NCBI GenBank assembly: GCA_958295665.1
Contig: OY282558.1
Location: forward strand, 352,885,034 to 352,949,033
DNA from: Tipula vernalis
Lineage: Eukaryota > Arthropoda > Insecta > Diptera > Tipulidae
Reading direction: 5' to 3'
Length of the DNA stretch: 64,000 nt
Part shown: positions 1 through 9,233 of the stretch, piece by piece
Numbering within the stretch: position 1 is the first letter of the stretch
Layout: each line of letters begins with the position of its first letter
Translations under genes and position numbers: made by a program
The notes under the pieces: model-generated
Databases searched by the model: none
Seen by the model: the letters and a program-made list of their open reading frames with translations, nothing else
What the model was told of the DNA's origin: nothing

Positions 1-451
1 GTTTCTCGATAAATTTGTTTTCTAACTCCTACAGTTATGTGAATTATACCATTAATATTTTCATATGGAGTTTTCTTAACGCCTAAATGTCATGCTAATT
101 ATATGTAAATTATTTGCTTGAATTTATATAATTGAGAAAGCTTTATCATTGACTAAATGTCATTCATATGTACATAATTTTATTTCATAAAGTTATTATC
201 TTATTGTTTTGAGGTTTCTAATTTCGATAAAATGTATTTTATGTATAATTTTGTTATGTGTATATTTCTAGGTCATTGCTAATTATTTCTTGTGTTGTGT
301 ATTCATGTTTGGAATTTTTCTGTTTATGTTTACGTTTAAGGTCATTCTTCTCTGTGAATGATTAACTTTTCGGATTTTAACTGGGTAATAATTTAGTGTT
401 TAGGTTGATCGTAATGATATTTTGGGGTTTTGGTGAATTTACTTCACAACA
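1..451. other. AT-rich sequence, no gene seen
   Basis: No coding stretch, RNA gene or repeat structure could be supported here. The sequence is T-rich and full of stops in all frames. Confidence 0.5.
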
Positions 452-661
452 ATGGACAGTGTCATTATGGTGCCCATTGTACTTTCCTTCACGGGAGTCA
501 TACCCGATTCGCTGCACAATAGCATTAATACACTTCAATTACCTAAAAACACGTACATGACACTTCAGAAGGCGGTCATTTTGAGCACGTGTAGTTTAGT
601 CCGAAAGTTTCTGAATACACAACCAATCACACACACAAACTCAAACCGCACAAACAATTAA
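452..661 (+). pseudogene. Probable C-terminal fragment of a LINE ORF2
   Basis: A 69-residue open frame starting at ATG 452. Its core, with the segments GVIPDSLH, LPKNTY, LQKAVILSTC and VRKFL, resembles the conserved C-terminal tail that follows the reverse transcriptase in some insect non-LTR retrotransposons, where a short helix-rich block ends in a run like LQKAVILNTC-VRKFL. This is recognition from memory of the family, not a search. No RT or endonuclease motif lies upstream, so the piece would be a 5'-truncated LINE end, as is usual for target-primed insertion. The frame ends in TAA and AT-rich sequence follows. It could instead be a chance ORF. Confidence 0.4.
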
Positions 662-863
662 TACAACATATCCACCCAACAGCGCCTAACTATGCTCTTG
701 TTTCTTTGGTGAACCCTTTAATGGGAAAATAGCATAATAATACTATTATTATTTGATATAGGGATGTATCGTAGTAGGGTATCGATATTTTCATCTTGGT
801 CATCAACAGCAGCCTAGTTTAGGCCAACTACCAACACTTTGTTGACCATCAATTTAGTATAGG

Positions 864-1169
864 ATGTGGAAATTTGAGGAAATGATACATAGAGTTAGTG
901 TAGTGAAAAATAGGTGTAAAGATACAAAGAAAAAACTTCAAACTTCATTAATTGTTGAGTCTTACAAAGAACAATTGCCGACAATTCTAAATTGTACCAA
1001 AGAAAACACTTTAGAACTGAGAAAATTAAGTAATCTATGCGCGGCGAGCATTAATTCTGTTAAAGCCTTCAAGTTGCATGTTGCCGGTAAGTTATGTGTT
1101 CGGTCTACGGCTTCTCAAACGGGATCCCGTTTTCAAAAGTGTTACCGGGAAATTCCGGGATTTCCCTGA
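864..1169 (+). other. Unrecognised 101-aa ORF, possible TE remnant
   Basis: An ATG-initiated frame with a charged, helical N-terminal half (residues 1-70) and a shorter basic tail. The segment LRKLSNLCAASINSVKAF has some look of a BEL/Pao-type Gag helix, but no zinc knuckle, protease or RT follows, so I do not assign it. The last 20 codons run into a block with inverted GGGATCCC / GGGAAATTCCGGGA motifs at about 1120-1166. That block is similar in character to the termini of the element at 13,226-15,545, so the tail of the ORF is probably transposon-end sequence and not protein-coding. Confidence 0.25.
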
Positions 1170-2903
1170 TTTTGATTTAGAATTTCGCATAGAAACAAAA
1201 TATTACACTAAAACCTCGGTTTAAGAGACTAATAGGGGTTTGTCCTGTCTCTTACTCTCGACTATCCCTTAGACCCGAATGTAGATGTATAGTATGTCAT
1301 TTTCAAGTTAAATTCTGGCCAAATAAGGAGAAAATGTTCAGTTTCAATTGCCTTAGAGAATAGAAAAACAATGGGCCTTCCAATTGGAATATTTGCCAAT
1401 GTAGTAAGGTAGTCGATATAGCGAAAAGCCTTATGGACTCCCTTCCTGGAAATATCACTTTAAATCAACTAAACATCAGAATTTAAGGCAATGGTGCTTT
1501 GATTTGGCAAATAAAATATGACTTAATATAATCAACCAGAACTTCGTACCAATGCCTTGAAAATAAAATACTAATACTAGGAACAAAAAAAGAAACGAGT
1601 CCTGAAGTCAATTAACTCATTATAAACAGATAATTTATAGTTTAACTTCTTTAGAGTATACTTTTTTATTTCTCTACGTCTTGCTGAAACTGAAGATTAT
1701 TTCGAGTAGCTAACGGTGCTGGCGGAGATCAATGTAATATATGTTGAGATTATAAACGGTGAAAATACCCCTAATAATTCACAACTTTAACTCTTTTTTA
1801 AAACAAACGATACAAAATTTCAATTCTGGAAATGTGTTTCGAGTATTGTTCATAGTTTCTTTTTTTAACTTTTCCTGAATTAATTCATCTAATTGCTAAT
1901 AGTCCATAGTAGATAAATCCACATAAAACTATTAAAGAAGATAAAAAATGAATCTTCCTTATAAATGTCTGGTAATTTTTAATGCCTGACTGTGCTTGTA
2001 AAATTTCAAAAAATACCATTAACATTTTAACCTTTATTACATTATTGGGGTACGAGTACGAACCATCGTGGTGTGGTTTTCATCTCAAAAACATTCATTT
2101 GTTTACTTCTTCCTAATCCATATTTATGTTAGCAGATTTAAGATTAAACATAAAAAAAGTTGGATTTAATAATATTTTGGTTCTTTAATTCCTACAGCAT
2201 CCTCAACCCATGTATGTTTGTTTTGGATTAAAATTTGTAATTTTTTTTTTTGTTTTTTGGTAAAGGTGAGAAATTAAAATTATTTCAACCAATAAATCTC
2301 AAGTTGAATATCCTTTCCTTATTTTATTATAATTTTGAACTCATTTAAAATAAATTATCGCACGTAATTAAGTTCTTCATTTCGAATTATGGGTTTATTT
2401 ACAAATTAATCGCGCAACCTATTATACATATTTATGTGGTGTACGCCCAGCATAAAGTTTAAATCGGTTGAATAAATCGGGGGATCCATCTATTAATTAC
2501 TCTGATCATTAAATTAAAATGTATATTCAACATTCCAGAAGATGATTTCAAACACAATTAAAGATTTTTATTTTTTATTTTAATTATTTTTGTTGGATTT
2601 TTAATTATTATTACTTTATATCAACAATGAATCTAATTTAAATTGAAAATCAATTAATTGAAATGGATCGGAGTGTGTAATTATTTAATTATACATTATT
2701 CCTTGATATTTTAATTAATTTGTATTAAAATGACGTTAAAAATAGTATTACATAATTAACACAATTATAAAGCGGCACAGTATTATAATTAGCCGAATTA
2801 TTTATATGCCTGCTTAATGTTAAAAATTAATTTAAATTTTTATTGCAGAATTTACTTAATTGGTAATTATGTGTTTGGAAAAAATTACAATTCCGTTATA
2901 TAT

Positions 2904-2905
<2 letters not shown>
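1170..2905. other. AT-rich intergenic or intronic stretch
   Basis: No gene, transposase motif or structured repeat was supported. From about 2,520 to 2,780 the sequence is dominated by AATTAATT-type low complexity. Confidence 0.5.

Positions 2906-2964
<59 letters not shown>
2906..2964. repeat. (GT)n microsatellite
   Basis: An uninterrupted GT dinucleotide tract of about 59 bases. It produces spurious Cys-Val repeats in two frames, which are not genes. Confidence 0.97.
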
Positions 2965-2967
<3 letters not shown>

Positions 2968-5327
2968 CTACGATGGGGAAAATTATTTTTTGGTTTTCGT
3001 AGCCAGAAGGCAGAATATTACTTTTATATTATCGTTATTATACATACACAGTATACAAACGAACTGATGAAACAAGAAAATTTTTCTACAAGTCTATCTA
3101 GCTAAGACTGCTGCAGACGTTTTCTTTGAAGTGAAATTATTTTCATTATTATTATACAAGAAAATAATTAACAATTAAAAGCAAAAGAATACAATCTTCA
3201 ATATTTACTACAAACGAATATGTATAAGAAGCTATCTAACCAAGTAGTAGCCAGCATATAGGACGTTATAAAGAACATAAATTGGAAAATTATTTTTTTA
3301 TACATAAAGTAGTGTCAGACTAGTCCTTTTATATCATACTCGCAAATATCGTGTAAGATGGAAGTAAAAGGGGAAAGACGAACGAACAAACCAACCAACC
3401 AACCAAAAAAAAAAAAAAAAAATTAAAAAGATTTTCTTTCCTTTCCTTAATGATTAATTATGCTGTTGTGCTTTACGAAATGAACATTTTTGTTCGATTT
3501 ACACAATAGAATGGCACAAAATTGGGTCAAATTTTAAATATTTTGTTGACAAGCCATTAATTAAATAGAGATAAAAAAAAAATGGAAAATTTCATTTTCA
3601 TTCATGTGGTTTTTTTATCATCTTGTACATTTTACCATGTTCAAGTATTTTTTTTTTGTATGGCCATGGGTGGAAATTTATAGAACGATGATGATTTATA
3701 TACGGGTGTAGTAAATTGAGAAAACACATTTTGTGCAAATAAAGCATTTTATATTCGTGACGTAAAAATTTTGTCTTGTCATCTCTCTATCAAAATTGAA
3801 AAAGAATTTCAATTTTGAATGGCATAAATTTCAAAGGTAGGCGACCGGAAATAATTAGCATTTTAAATAGAGCCTTTAGAAAAATGTTAACTATAGACTG
3901 TAAGTGTATAGGTAGAACTTTAATGTGAGTTGTGTTTTCCTCTTAAATTTTAATTTTTAATTAAGCTTCCTTAAAGTTTTTTGTTTTCTGAAAATAGGTA
4001 GTAAAAATAACGGTTTTTACCTGCCAACAAATATAACACAATTATTCTTGATACTACAATACAACTGTAAACTGTCAAATCAAACTAAAAGCTTATTATG
4101 AAATGTATCGAAAAGTGAAATTAAATGAATCAAAAATTGTTCGATAACAAAATGTAAAACGACTACTTTTGACAAATATCGTCTAATTTGAAATTATATT
4201 TATCGTAGTAGTGTTTTACAAACCAAACCAAACAAATTTAAAAAACTAACGTTTTAGACCACTTCATTATTCTTTATTCTTCGTGGCTATCCTCAGATTT
4301 CTTATTTACAACTACGACATTTTTAAATCAAAAAGTTTCCCCGATAACAAAATTTGCAACTAACACAACAAAAATTATTTTCAATATTCAACGTTTTCTA
4401 TTTTTTCTCTAACTTCACTAAATTTAAATTAAGTGATAATGCCTTGTGACCAACGGCTGTGATCGCGACGTAGTAGCTTTAGTCGGCATAAGTCAAAAAT
4501 GAATTTAATATTCAACTTTGTGTAACTCTCTACAAAAAACATCAAATTTGACTTAAGTGATTTTGCGTTGTTACCACAGAATTATACGAATAAAAGTATA
4601 ACAAAATTGAAACAAAGGAAAAAATTAATTGCGTTTAGATGTACAAATGAATAAAAAACAAGAAATAAAAACAATTTAATGAAAAACATCAAAAGCAATA
4701 CAAAATCTAGACTGTCTTCAATTTGAATGGAGAATATTTGTAACAACAATTAATAGATTAAATATAAAAATTATTAAAACTGATGGGTTTTGACCAATCC
4801 GAGTAAATTAGATAATATGGGATTATCTTGGCCTTGCATTAAAATACTTTTGGAGAAAAATACGTAAAATTACAAATTCTTTATACGAGACCGAAAGTCA
4901 TGTTTTAATTTTATGATTTTTATGTTTGAAATGTGTAGACCGACTAAAACAAACAATAGACCATGATTTGTTGTTGTTGTTGTTTTTGTAAGACACAGAG
5001 TATCAAATATTTAAAAATTTCATGCACGTGGTGTGGTATTTATTGCTATCGAAAAATAACTAATTATCTAAAAATTATAAAAATGGGCTTATTTTAAAGA
5101 TAATTGAATAAGGATTACAAAATAATTATAAAAATGATATAATTTTTCATTTTTTCTTGTTTTTTTCTCATGTTCATTTTTTTTATATCTTCTTCGTCAT
5201 TTGTTTCTTTTAGACTACAATAAAAAATGAATGCATCGTCTAGTTTCGTTTTTTAAGTTTTTTTTCCTAATACGTTTGATTATGACAATCTACAAATTTT
5301 TTGTGTCTCAAAACAAAATTAAAATAT
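2965..5327. other. AT-rich stretch with a short simple repeat, no gene
   Basis: Contains an (AACC)n run followed by about 18 A residues at 3,380-3,422, which could be the tail of a retroposed element, and several poly(A)/poly(T) runs. No ORF has recognisable motifs. The short frames at 5,231-5,515 and 5,697-5,879 run into Gypsy LTR sequence and are not genes. Confidence 0.5.
3380..3422. repeat. (AACC)n plus poly(A) tract
   Basis: Four tandem AACC-type units (first ones AACG/AACA) run directly into about 18 A residues. This may be a retroposon 3' tail, but no body could be recognised upstream. Confidence 0.7.
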
Positions 5328-5721
5328 TGTTACGTTTTTGCCTTGTCACTCAAGGTTCGTATCACTGGATTGTGAATAATACAAAATCAATTTATTTTAT
5401 CTATCTAAAAATTCACAAAATCACTTTATATAAATTATTCTCAAATTTTACTGATCACTTTTACTTTTTATTTCGCACAAAAACCCTTTTTAAATCACTT
5501 TTTAATTCCTTTTAATCTTTATACTATCGCTTACCAAATATTACTAATCCAATCCGACTTGGTTCGCCTTTTTATTTACAAAAACCAAACTTCTAGAAAG
5601 CTCATGATTTTTCTAGTTAGAATAGTGTAGAACAATTTTATCATGGAAAATTCCATTTTAGTACAGTTAAACATAGAGCTATTATAACTTCTTCTATTGC
5701 ACACTAGGTGTCACCGTCACA
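5328..5721 (-). repeat. Solo Gypsy LTR, diverged and internally deleted
   Basis: It begins TGTTACGTTTTTGCC and ends GGTGTCACCGTCACA on the plus strand, the same ends as the three LTRs of the adjacent array, but it is 394 bp against 496 bp. About 100 bp near the start (the block containing CACCAACG in the other LTRs) is missing and many substitutions are present. It is flanked by ATAT on both sides (5,324-5,327 and 5,722-5,725), which fits a 4-bp target-site duplication and makes it a solo LTR from an older insertion of the same family. There is no internal element sequence attached. Confidence 0.85.
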
Positions 5722-5727
5722 ATATAT

Positions 5728-6223
5728 TGTTAAGTTTTTGCCTTGTCAATCAAGGTTCGTATCACTGGATTGTGAATAATACAAACTCAATTCAATTTAT
5801 CACCAACGAATTTATTTATTTCACAAAATTTATTACAACACAGTTTATCAATCAAAATTCACAAAATCACTTTATATAAATTATTCTCAATTTTTACTAA
5901 TCACTTTTACTTTTTATTTCGCACAAAAACACTTTTTAAATCACTTTTTAATTCCTTTTTAATCTTTATACTATCGCTTTCCAAATATTACTGATAATCT
6001 TACAAGTTTACTCTATCGCGTTCCAAATACGAATAATCTAATTCGATCTCGTTCGCCTTTTTATATACACAAACCAAGCTTCTCGAAAGTTCACGACTTT
6101 TCCAGTTGGAATAGCGTAGAAACATTACGTAACAATTTTTATCATGGAAAATTCCATTTAATACATTAAACATTGAGCTATTAGTTTTACTTATTCTATT
6201 ACACACTAGGTGTCACCGTCACA
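5728..6223 (-). repeat. Gypsy LTR, 3' LTR of body 1
   Basis: 496 bp, from TGTTAAG to CCGTCACA on the plus strand. It differs from the middle LTR at a small number of positions. The element's polypurine tract adjoins it at 6,224-6,236. Confidence 0.93.
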
Positions 6224-6236
6224 CTACCCCTCACCT
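6224..6236 (-). other. Polypurine tract of Gypsy body 1
   Basis: On the minus strand the sequence reads AGGTGAGGGGTAG directly before the 3' LTR. That is the expected position and composition of the plus-strand primer. It overlaps the stop codon of the Gag-Pro ORF (TAG at 6,235-6,237). Confidence 0.75.
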
Positions 6237-8694
6237 AAGCCTGTTCGTCCCGAACAGGACCGAAATTACCTCCTCGGTAGAGGGCCAGCCTCTCTAAATG
6301 TACCGCCATTGGTTTACCTCCTTGTCCTTTTCTTGTCCTGTAGGGTGCCGTCCATAAAGGCTGCACTTTCGCCGATAAATCCCCCTTCTTTTGTTGCGAG
6401 TTGTGAAGCCCCACCAATTGCCCCTCGTGTAATCCCTGGCCATTTGCCCGTATGGCACATCGAGTTCTCATCCAGTCGCCCGACACTCGCACTCTACCTC
6501 GCACAACTCGGCCCTTCTTATCCAATGCCTGCTTAACCTGGTGTTCTTTGGTTTCCTCAACAATTGTTTCAGATTTCGATGGCAGCTCCTCGCAATGACT
6601 GATTGTTACTCGCCTTACTGTCACATCCGTACCGTTAAATTTAAGATTCAGCTCGATGTTATCGCTGCTCAATATTCCTCGTCCAAAATCCAACACAAAG
6701 CCATTCATCCTCATGAAGTCCGTTCCCAAAATAACCTCATCCACAATGTCTGCGACCAGAACTTCGTGTGGGAAAAGCGTTTCGCCGATCCTTATGCTCA
6801 CGATCTTTTTCCCTTTAATCATTGCACTCTCCCCATTTGCCATTCTTAATTTTAACCCATCAACTAGCTGCACTGCTCCTGCGATCAAATCTTTCCGAAC
6901 AATTGTGTGGGTTGCTCCGGTATCCAGCGTAATAATACACCTCCTCCCATCAACACCGCCCCTAACTGTGACGCTGCTTCCGCCTCGTGCTTCACTTGTA
7001 ACAGGGATGAATGTTATGGGGCAACCAGACGGTGAAGCCAACTTCGGTTCCTTCAAACTGACTTCTAACCTTTCCACTTTACCGACTATTGCCATCCGCT
7101 CATCGGTTCCCTGCTCTCCTCTTCGTGCTCTTTCCACGGAAGATGGTGATCCGTGCCGCTTTCCTCCTGCTTCCAAACAATCTCGCGAGATGTGGCCAAT
7201 CCTGTTACATACCCAACATCTTCGCTCGCTGCTTCTAGACCTTTGTCCCGACCGTTCGGCGTTTGCCCGCATAAAAGGTGGCGATCTTCTCTCTCCATGT
7301 ATTACTTTCCGACAGTCCATTGAAATGTGACCCAACTTGTCACATTTCCAACACCTAAGCCTGCCTCTTCCGCCTTTCGGTACCATTCGCTCCCTGCTGC
7401 CGTTCTTGTCTGAGTTCATTTGGCGCCTAAATAATGACGGTCTTGTAAAGCTCTGCACAGCCTCGATCGTCAACGCAAACGCAACGGTTTCCGCGAAGGT
7501 TGCTTTAGGTGACAACATCACCGCCCTGCGTGTCTCTGGATCTCGGATGCCGTCAATGAATGCGTCAATTTTTAGCCTTTCCATATAATCAGCCGATGTA
7601 CTGGTATGTGCTAGATGTACTAGCCGCTCGATTGCCGATGAAAATTCCTGAAGTGATTCTCCTCCCTTTTGGTAGCGGCTTTTCAATTCCATTCGATAGA
7701 TTTCCCGCTTGTGGTCACTGCCGTACTTCCGATCCAGCGCCTTCATAATTTCGAGATAATTGTTGCGATCTTTTTCCGGAATTGTTTGTAAGGCCTGCGC
7801 TGCTTCACCTTTAAGGGCCACTATTAACGCTGCGACAAGATGTTCATCATTCCAACGGTTTTGATTAGCTGCCGTTTCAAATTGAAATTTGAAAATGCCG
7901 AAAGATGTTGTACCGTCGAAGTTTAATGGTTTTAACTTAACTGATTGAATGGTTTGTACCACTTGTGTTGTTGTTCCACTTGCCTTGATATCAGTTAGCT
8001 CTTTCCCGAGACGTTGAACCTCCGCTTGTAATTCAGCTTGTAATTTATGTTCCACATCTTGAATCTCCATTTTAAATTCCGTTTTAGCGTGTTGAATTTC
8101 AGTTTGCAATTCCGTTTGCAATTTTTCTACTTCTTCACGTAGCGAAGTGGATAACTCGATAAATTTCTCGTCCATTCTCTTTTGCCCATCTGCAATTTCC
8201 TGGATTGGTTGTTCAATTTTCTCTATTTGTTGTTTCATCTCTTGGTTAGACTGATTTTGTTGTTCCAACTGTCGTTTTATTTCTTCGTTTGACTGGTTTA
8301 TAGTCTCCAACTGCCTCACATTTTGTTGTTCCATTTCATTCTTAATTTCTTGGCTTGACTGCTCAATTTTCACCATTTGTCGTTCGTTTTGTTGTTTCAT
8401 GAGACACATCTGTCCTGTCATTTGGTTCATAGCAGCTATTAACTGCGACAAAGCGAAACTTCCAGAATGTTCTTGTGTCTTTTCGACCAACAATTGTTTA
8501 TCTTCTGCTTTCTGCTCTATGGTTGCTGCATCCGTTACTTTCTCTCCAAAATCATAATGTTCCGCGTCCAGCCCTTCGTTCTGCATGGCCTCACGTAGTC
8601 GCGCTTGTAAAGCTGCTTTAGTACCATCAGTAGCCAAACCCCGTTTCTCTAGTTCTCTTTTTAATTCTGGAACTTTTAATTCGTTGAGAATCAT
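6235..8694 (-). CDS. Gag-protease polyprotein fused to an integrase C-terminal tail, copy 1
   Basis: About 819 residues from ATG 8,694; the frame is open 7 codons further, to a GTG, but ATG is the likely start. Order: an N-terminal SAP-type DNA-binding motif (residues ~1-40, LKVPELKRELEKRGLAT); a Gln-rich coiled coil (~85-240, with SNQEMKQQ-like repeats); a retrotransposon Gag core (~250-420); two CCHC knuckles (CWKCDKLGHISMDC near 448, CWVCNRIGHISRDC near 492); an aspartic protease with LDTGATHT near 588 and ILGTDFM downstream; then at ~735 a jump into the integrase C-terminal module (RANGQGLHEGQLVGL, then TAPYRTRKGQ and HLERLALYRGG). RT, RNase H and the integrase core are missing without breaking the frame. 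It is the longest intact ORF here and could still make Gag particles and protease. A SAP domain at the head of Gag is uncommon and may target chromatin or nucleic acid. Confidence 0.9.
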   Translation of the reverse strand: MILNELKVPELKRELEKRGLATDGTKAALQARLREAMQNEGLDAEHYDFGEKVTDAATIEQKAEDKQLLVEKTQEHSGSFALSQLIAAMNQMTGQMCLMKQQNERQMVKIEQSSQEIKNEMEQQNVRQLETINQSNEEIKRQLEQQNQSNQEMKQQIEKIEQPIQEIADGQKRMDEKFIELSTSLREEVEKLQTELQTEIQHAKTEFKMEIQDVEHKLQAELQAEVQRLGKELTDIKASGTTTQVVQTIQSVKLKPLNFDGTTSFGIFKFQFETAANQNRWNDEHLVAALIVALKGEAAQALQTIPEKDRNNYLEIMKALDRKYGSDHKREIYRMELKSRYQKGGESLQEFSSAIERLVHLAHTSTSADYMERLKIDAFIDGIRDPETRRAVMLSPKATFAETVAFALTIEAVQSFTRPSLFRRQMNSDKNGSRERMVPKGGRGRLRCWKCDKLGHISMDCRKVIHGERRSPPFMRANAERSGQRSRSSERRCWVCNRIGHISRDCLEAGGKRHGSPSSVERARRGEQGTDERMAIVGKVERLEVSLKEPKLASPSGCPITFIPVTSEARGGSSVTVRGGVDGRRCIITLDTGATHTIVRKDLIAGAVQLVDGLKLRMANGESAMIKGKKIVSIRIGETLFPHEVLVADIVDEVILGTDFMRMNGFVLDFGRGILSSDNIELNLKFNGTDVTVRRVTISHCEELPSKSETIVEETKEHQVKQALDKKGRVVRGRVRVSGDWMRTRCAIRANGQGLHEGQLVGLHNSQQKKGDLSAKVQPLWTAPYRTRKGQGGKPMAVHLERLALYRGGNFGPVRDEQA

Positions 8695-8716
8695 TTTCTT
8701 TATCTTTTTATTCACA

Positions 8717-8734
8717 ATCCCACCGCTGTCACCA
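8717..8734 (-). other. Primer-binding site of body 1, tRNA-Leu type
   Basis: On the minus strand, 3 nt after the LTR, the sequence reads TGGTGACAGCGGTGGGAT. This is the complement of a tRNA 3' end ending CCA with the ATCCCACCGCTGTCA acceptor/T-arm pattern of eukaryotic tRNA-Leu. The tRNA identity is from memory. Confidence 0.7.
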
Positions 8735-8737
8735 AAT

Positions 8738-9233
8738 TGTTACGTTTTTGCCTTGTCAATCAAGGTTCGTATCACTGGATTGTGAATAATACAAACTCAA
8801 TTCAATTTATCACCAACGAATTTATTTATTTCACAAAATGTATTACAACACAGTTTATCAATAAAAATTCACAAAATTACTTTATATAAATTATTCTCAA
8901 ATTTTTACTATACACTTATAATTTTTATTTCCACAAAAACACTTTTTAATTCACTTTTTAATTCCTTTTTAATCTTTACTCTTTCGCTTACCAAAAATTA
9001 CCAATAATCGTACAAGTTTACTCTATCGTGTTCCAAATACTAATAATCCAATTCGATCTTGTTCGCCTTTTTATATACACAAACCAAGCTTCTCGAAAGT
9101 TCACGACTTTTCCAGTTGGAATAGCGTAGAAACATTACGTAACAATTTTTATCATGGAAAATTCCATTTAGTACAGTAAACATTGAGCTATTAGTTTTAC
9201 TTATTCTATTACACACTAGGTGTCACCGTCACA
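8738..9233 (-). repeat. Gypsy LTR shared by bodies 1 and 2
   Basis: 496 bp with the same TG...CA ends. It lies downstream of body 2's polypurine tract (9,234-9,245) and upstream of body 1's primer site, so it works as 3' LTR for one and 5' LTR for the other. This is the arrangement made by unequal LTR recombination or by insertion of linked 2-body DNA. Confidence 0.93.

Noticed and set aside
2817..3105. Two plus-strand open frames with Cys-Val repeats
   Set aside because: They are translations of the (GT)n microsatellite.
6656..7330. 224-codon plus-strand open frame, repeated at 9,573-10,247
   Set aside because: It is antisense to the zinc-knuckle/protease region of both Gypsy copies. Its conservation follows from the copies being nearly identical, and its content has no domain.
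8711..8734. Possible tRNA gene fragment
   Set aside because: The match to a tRNA 3' end is explained by its position as a retrotransposon primer-binding site next to an LTR.
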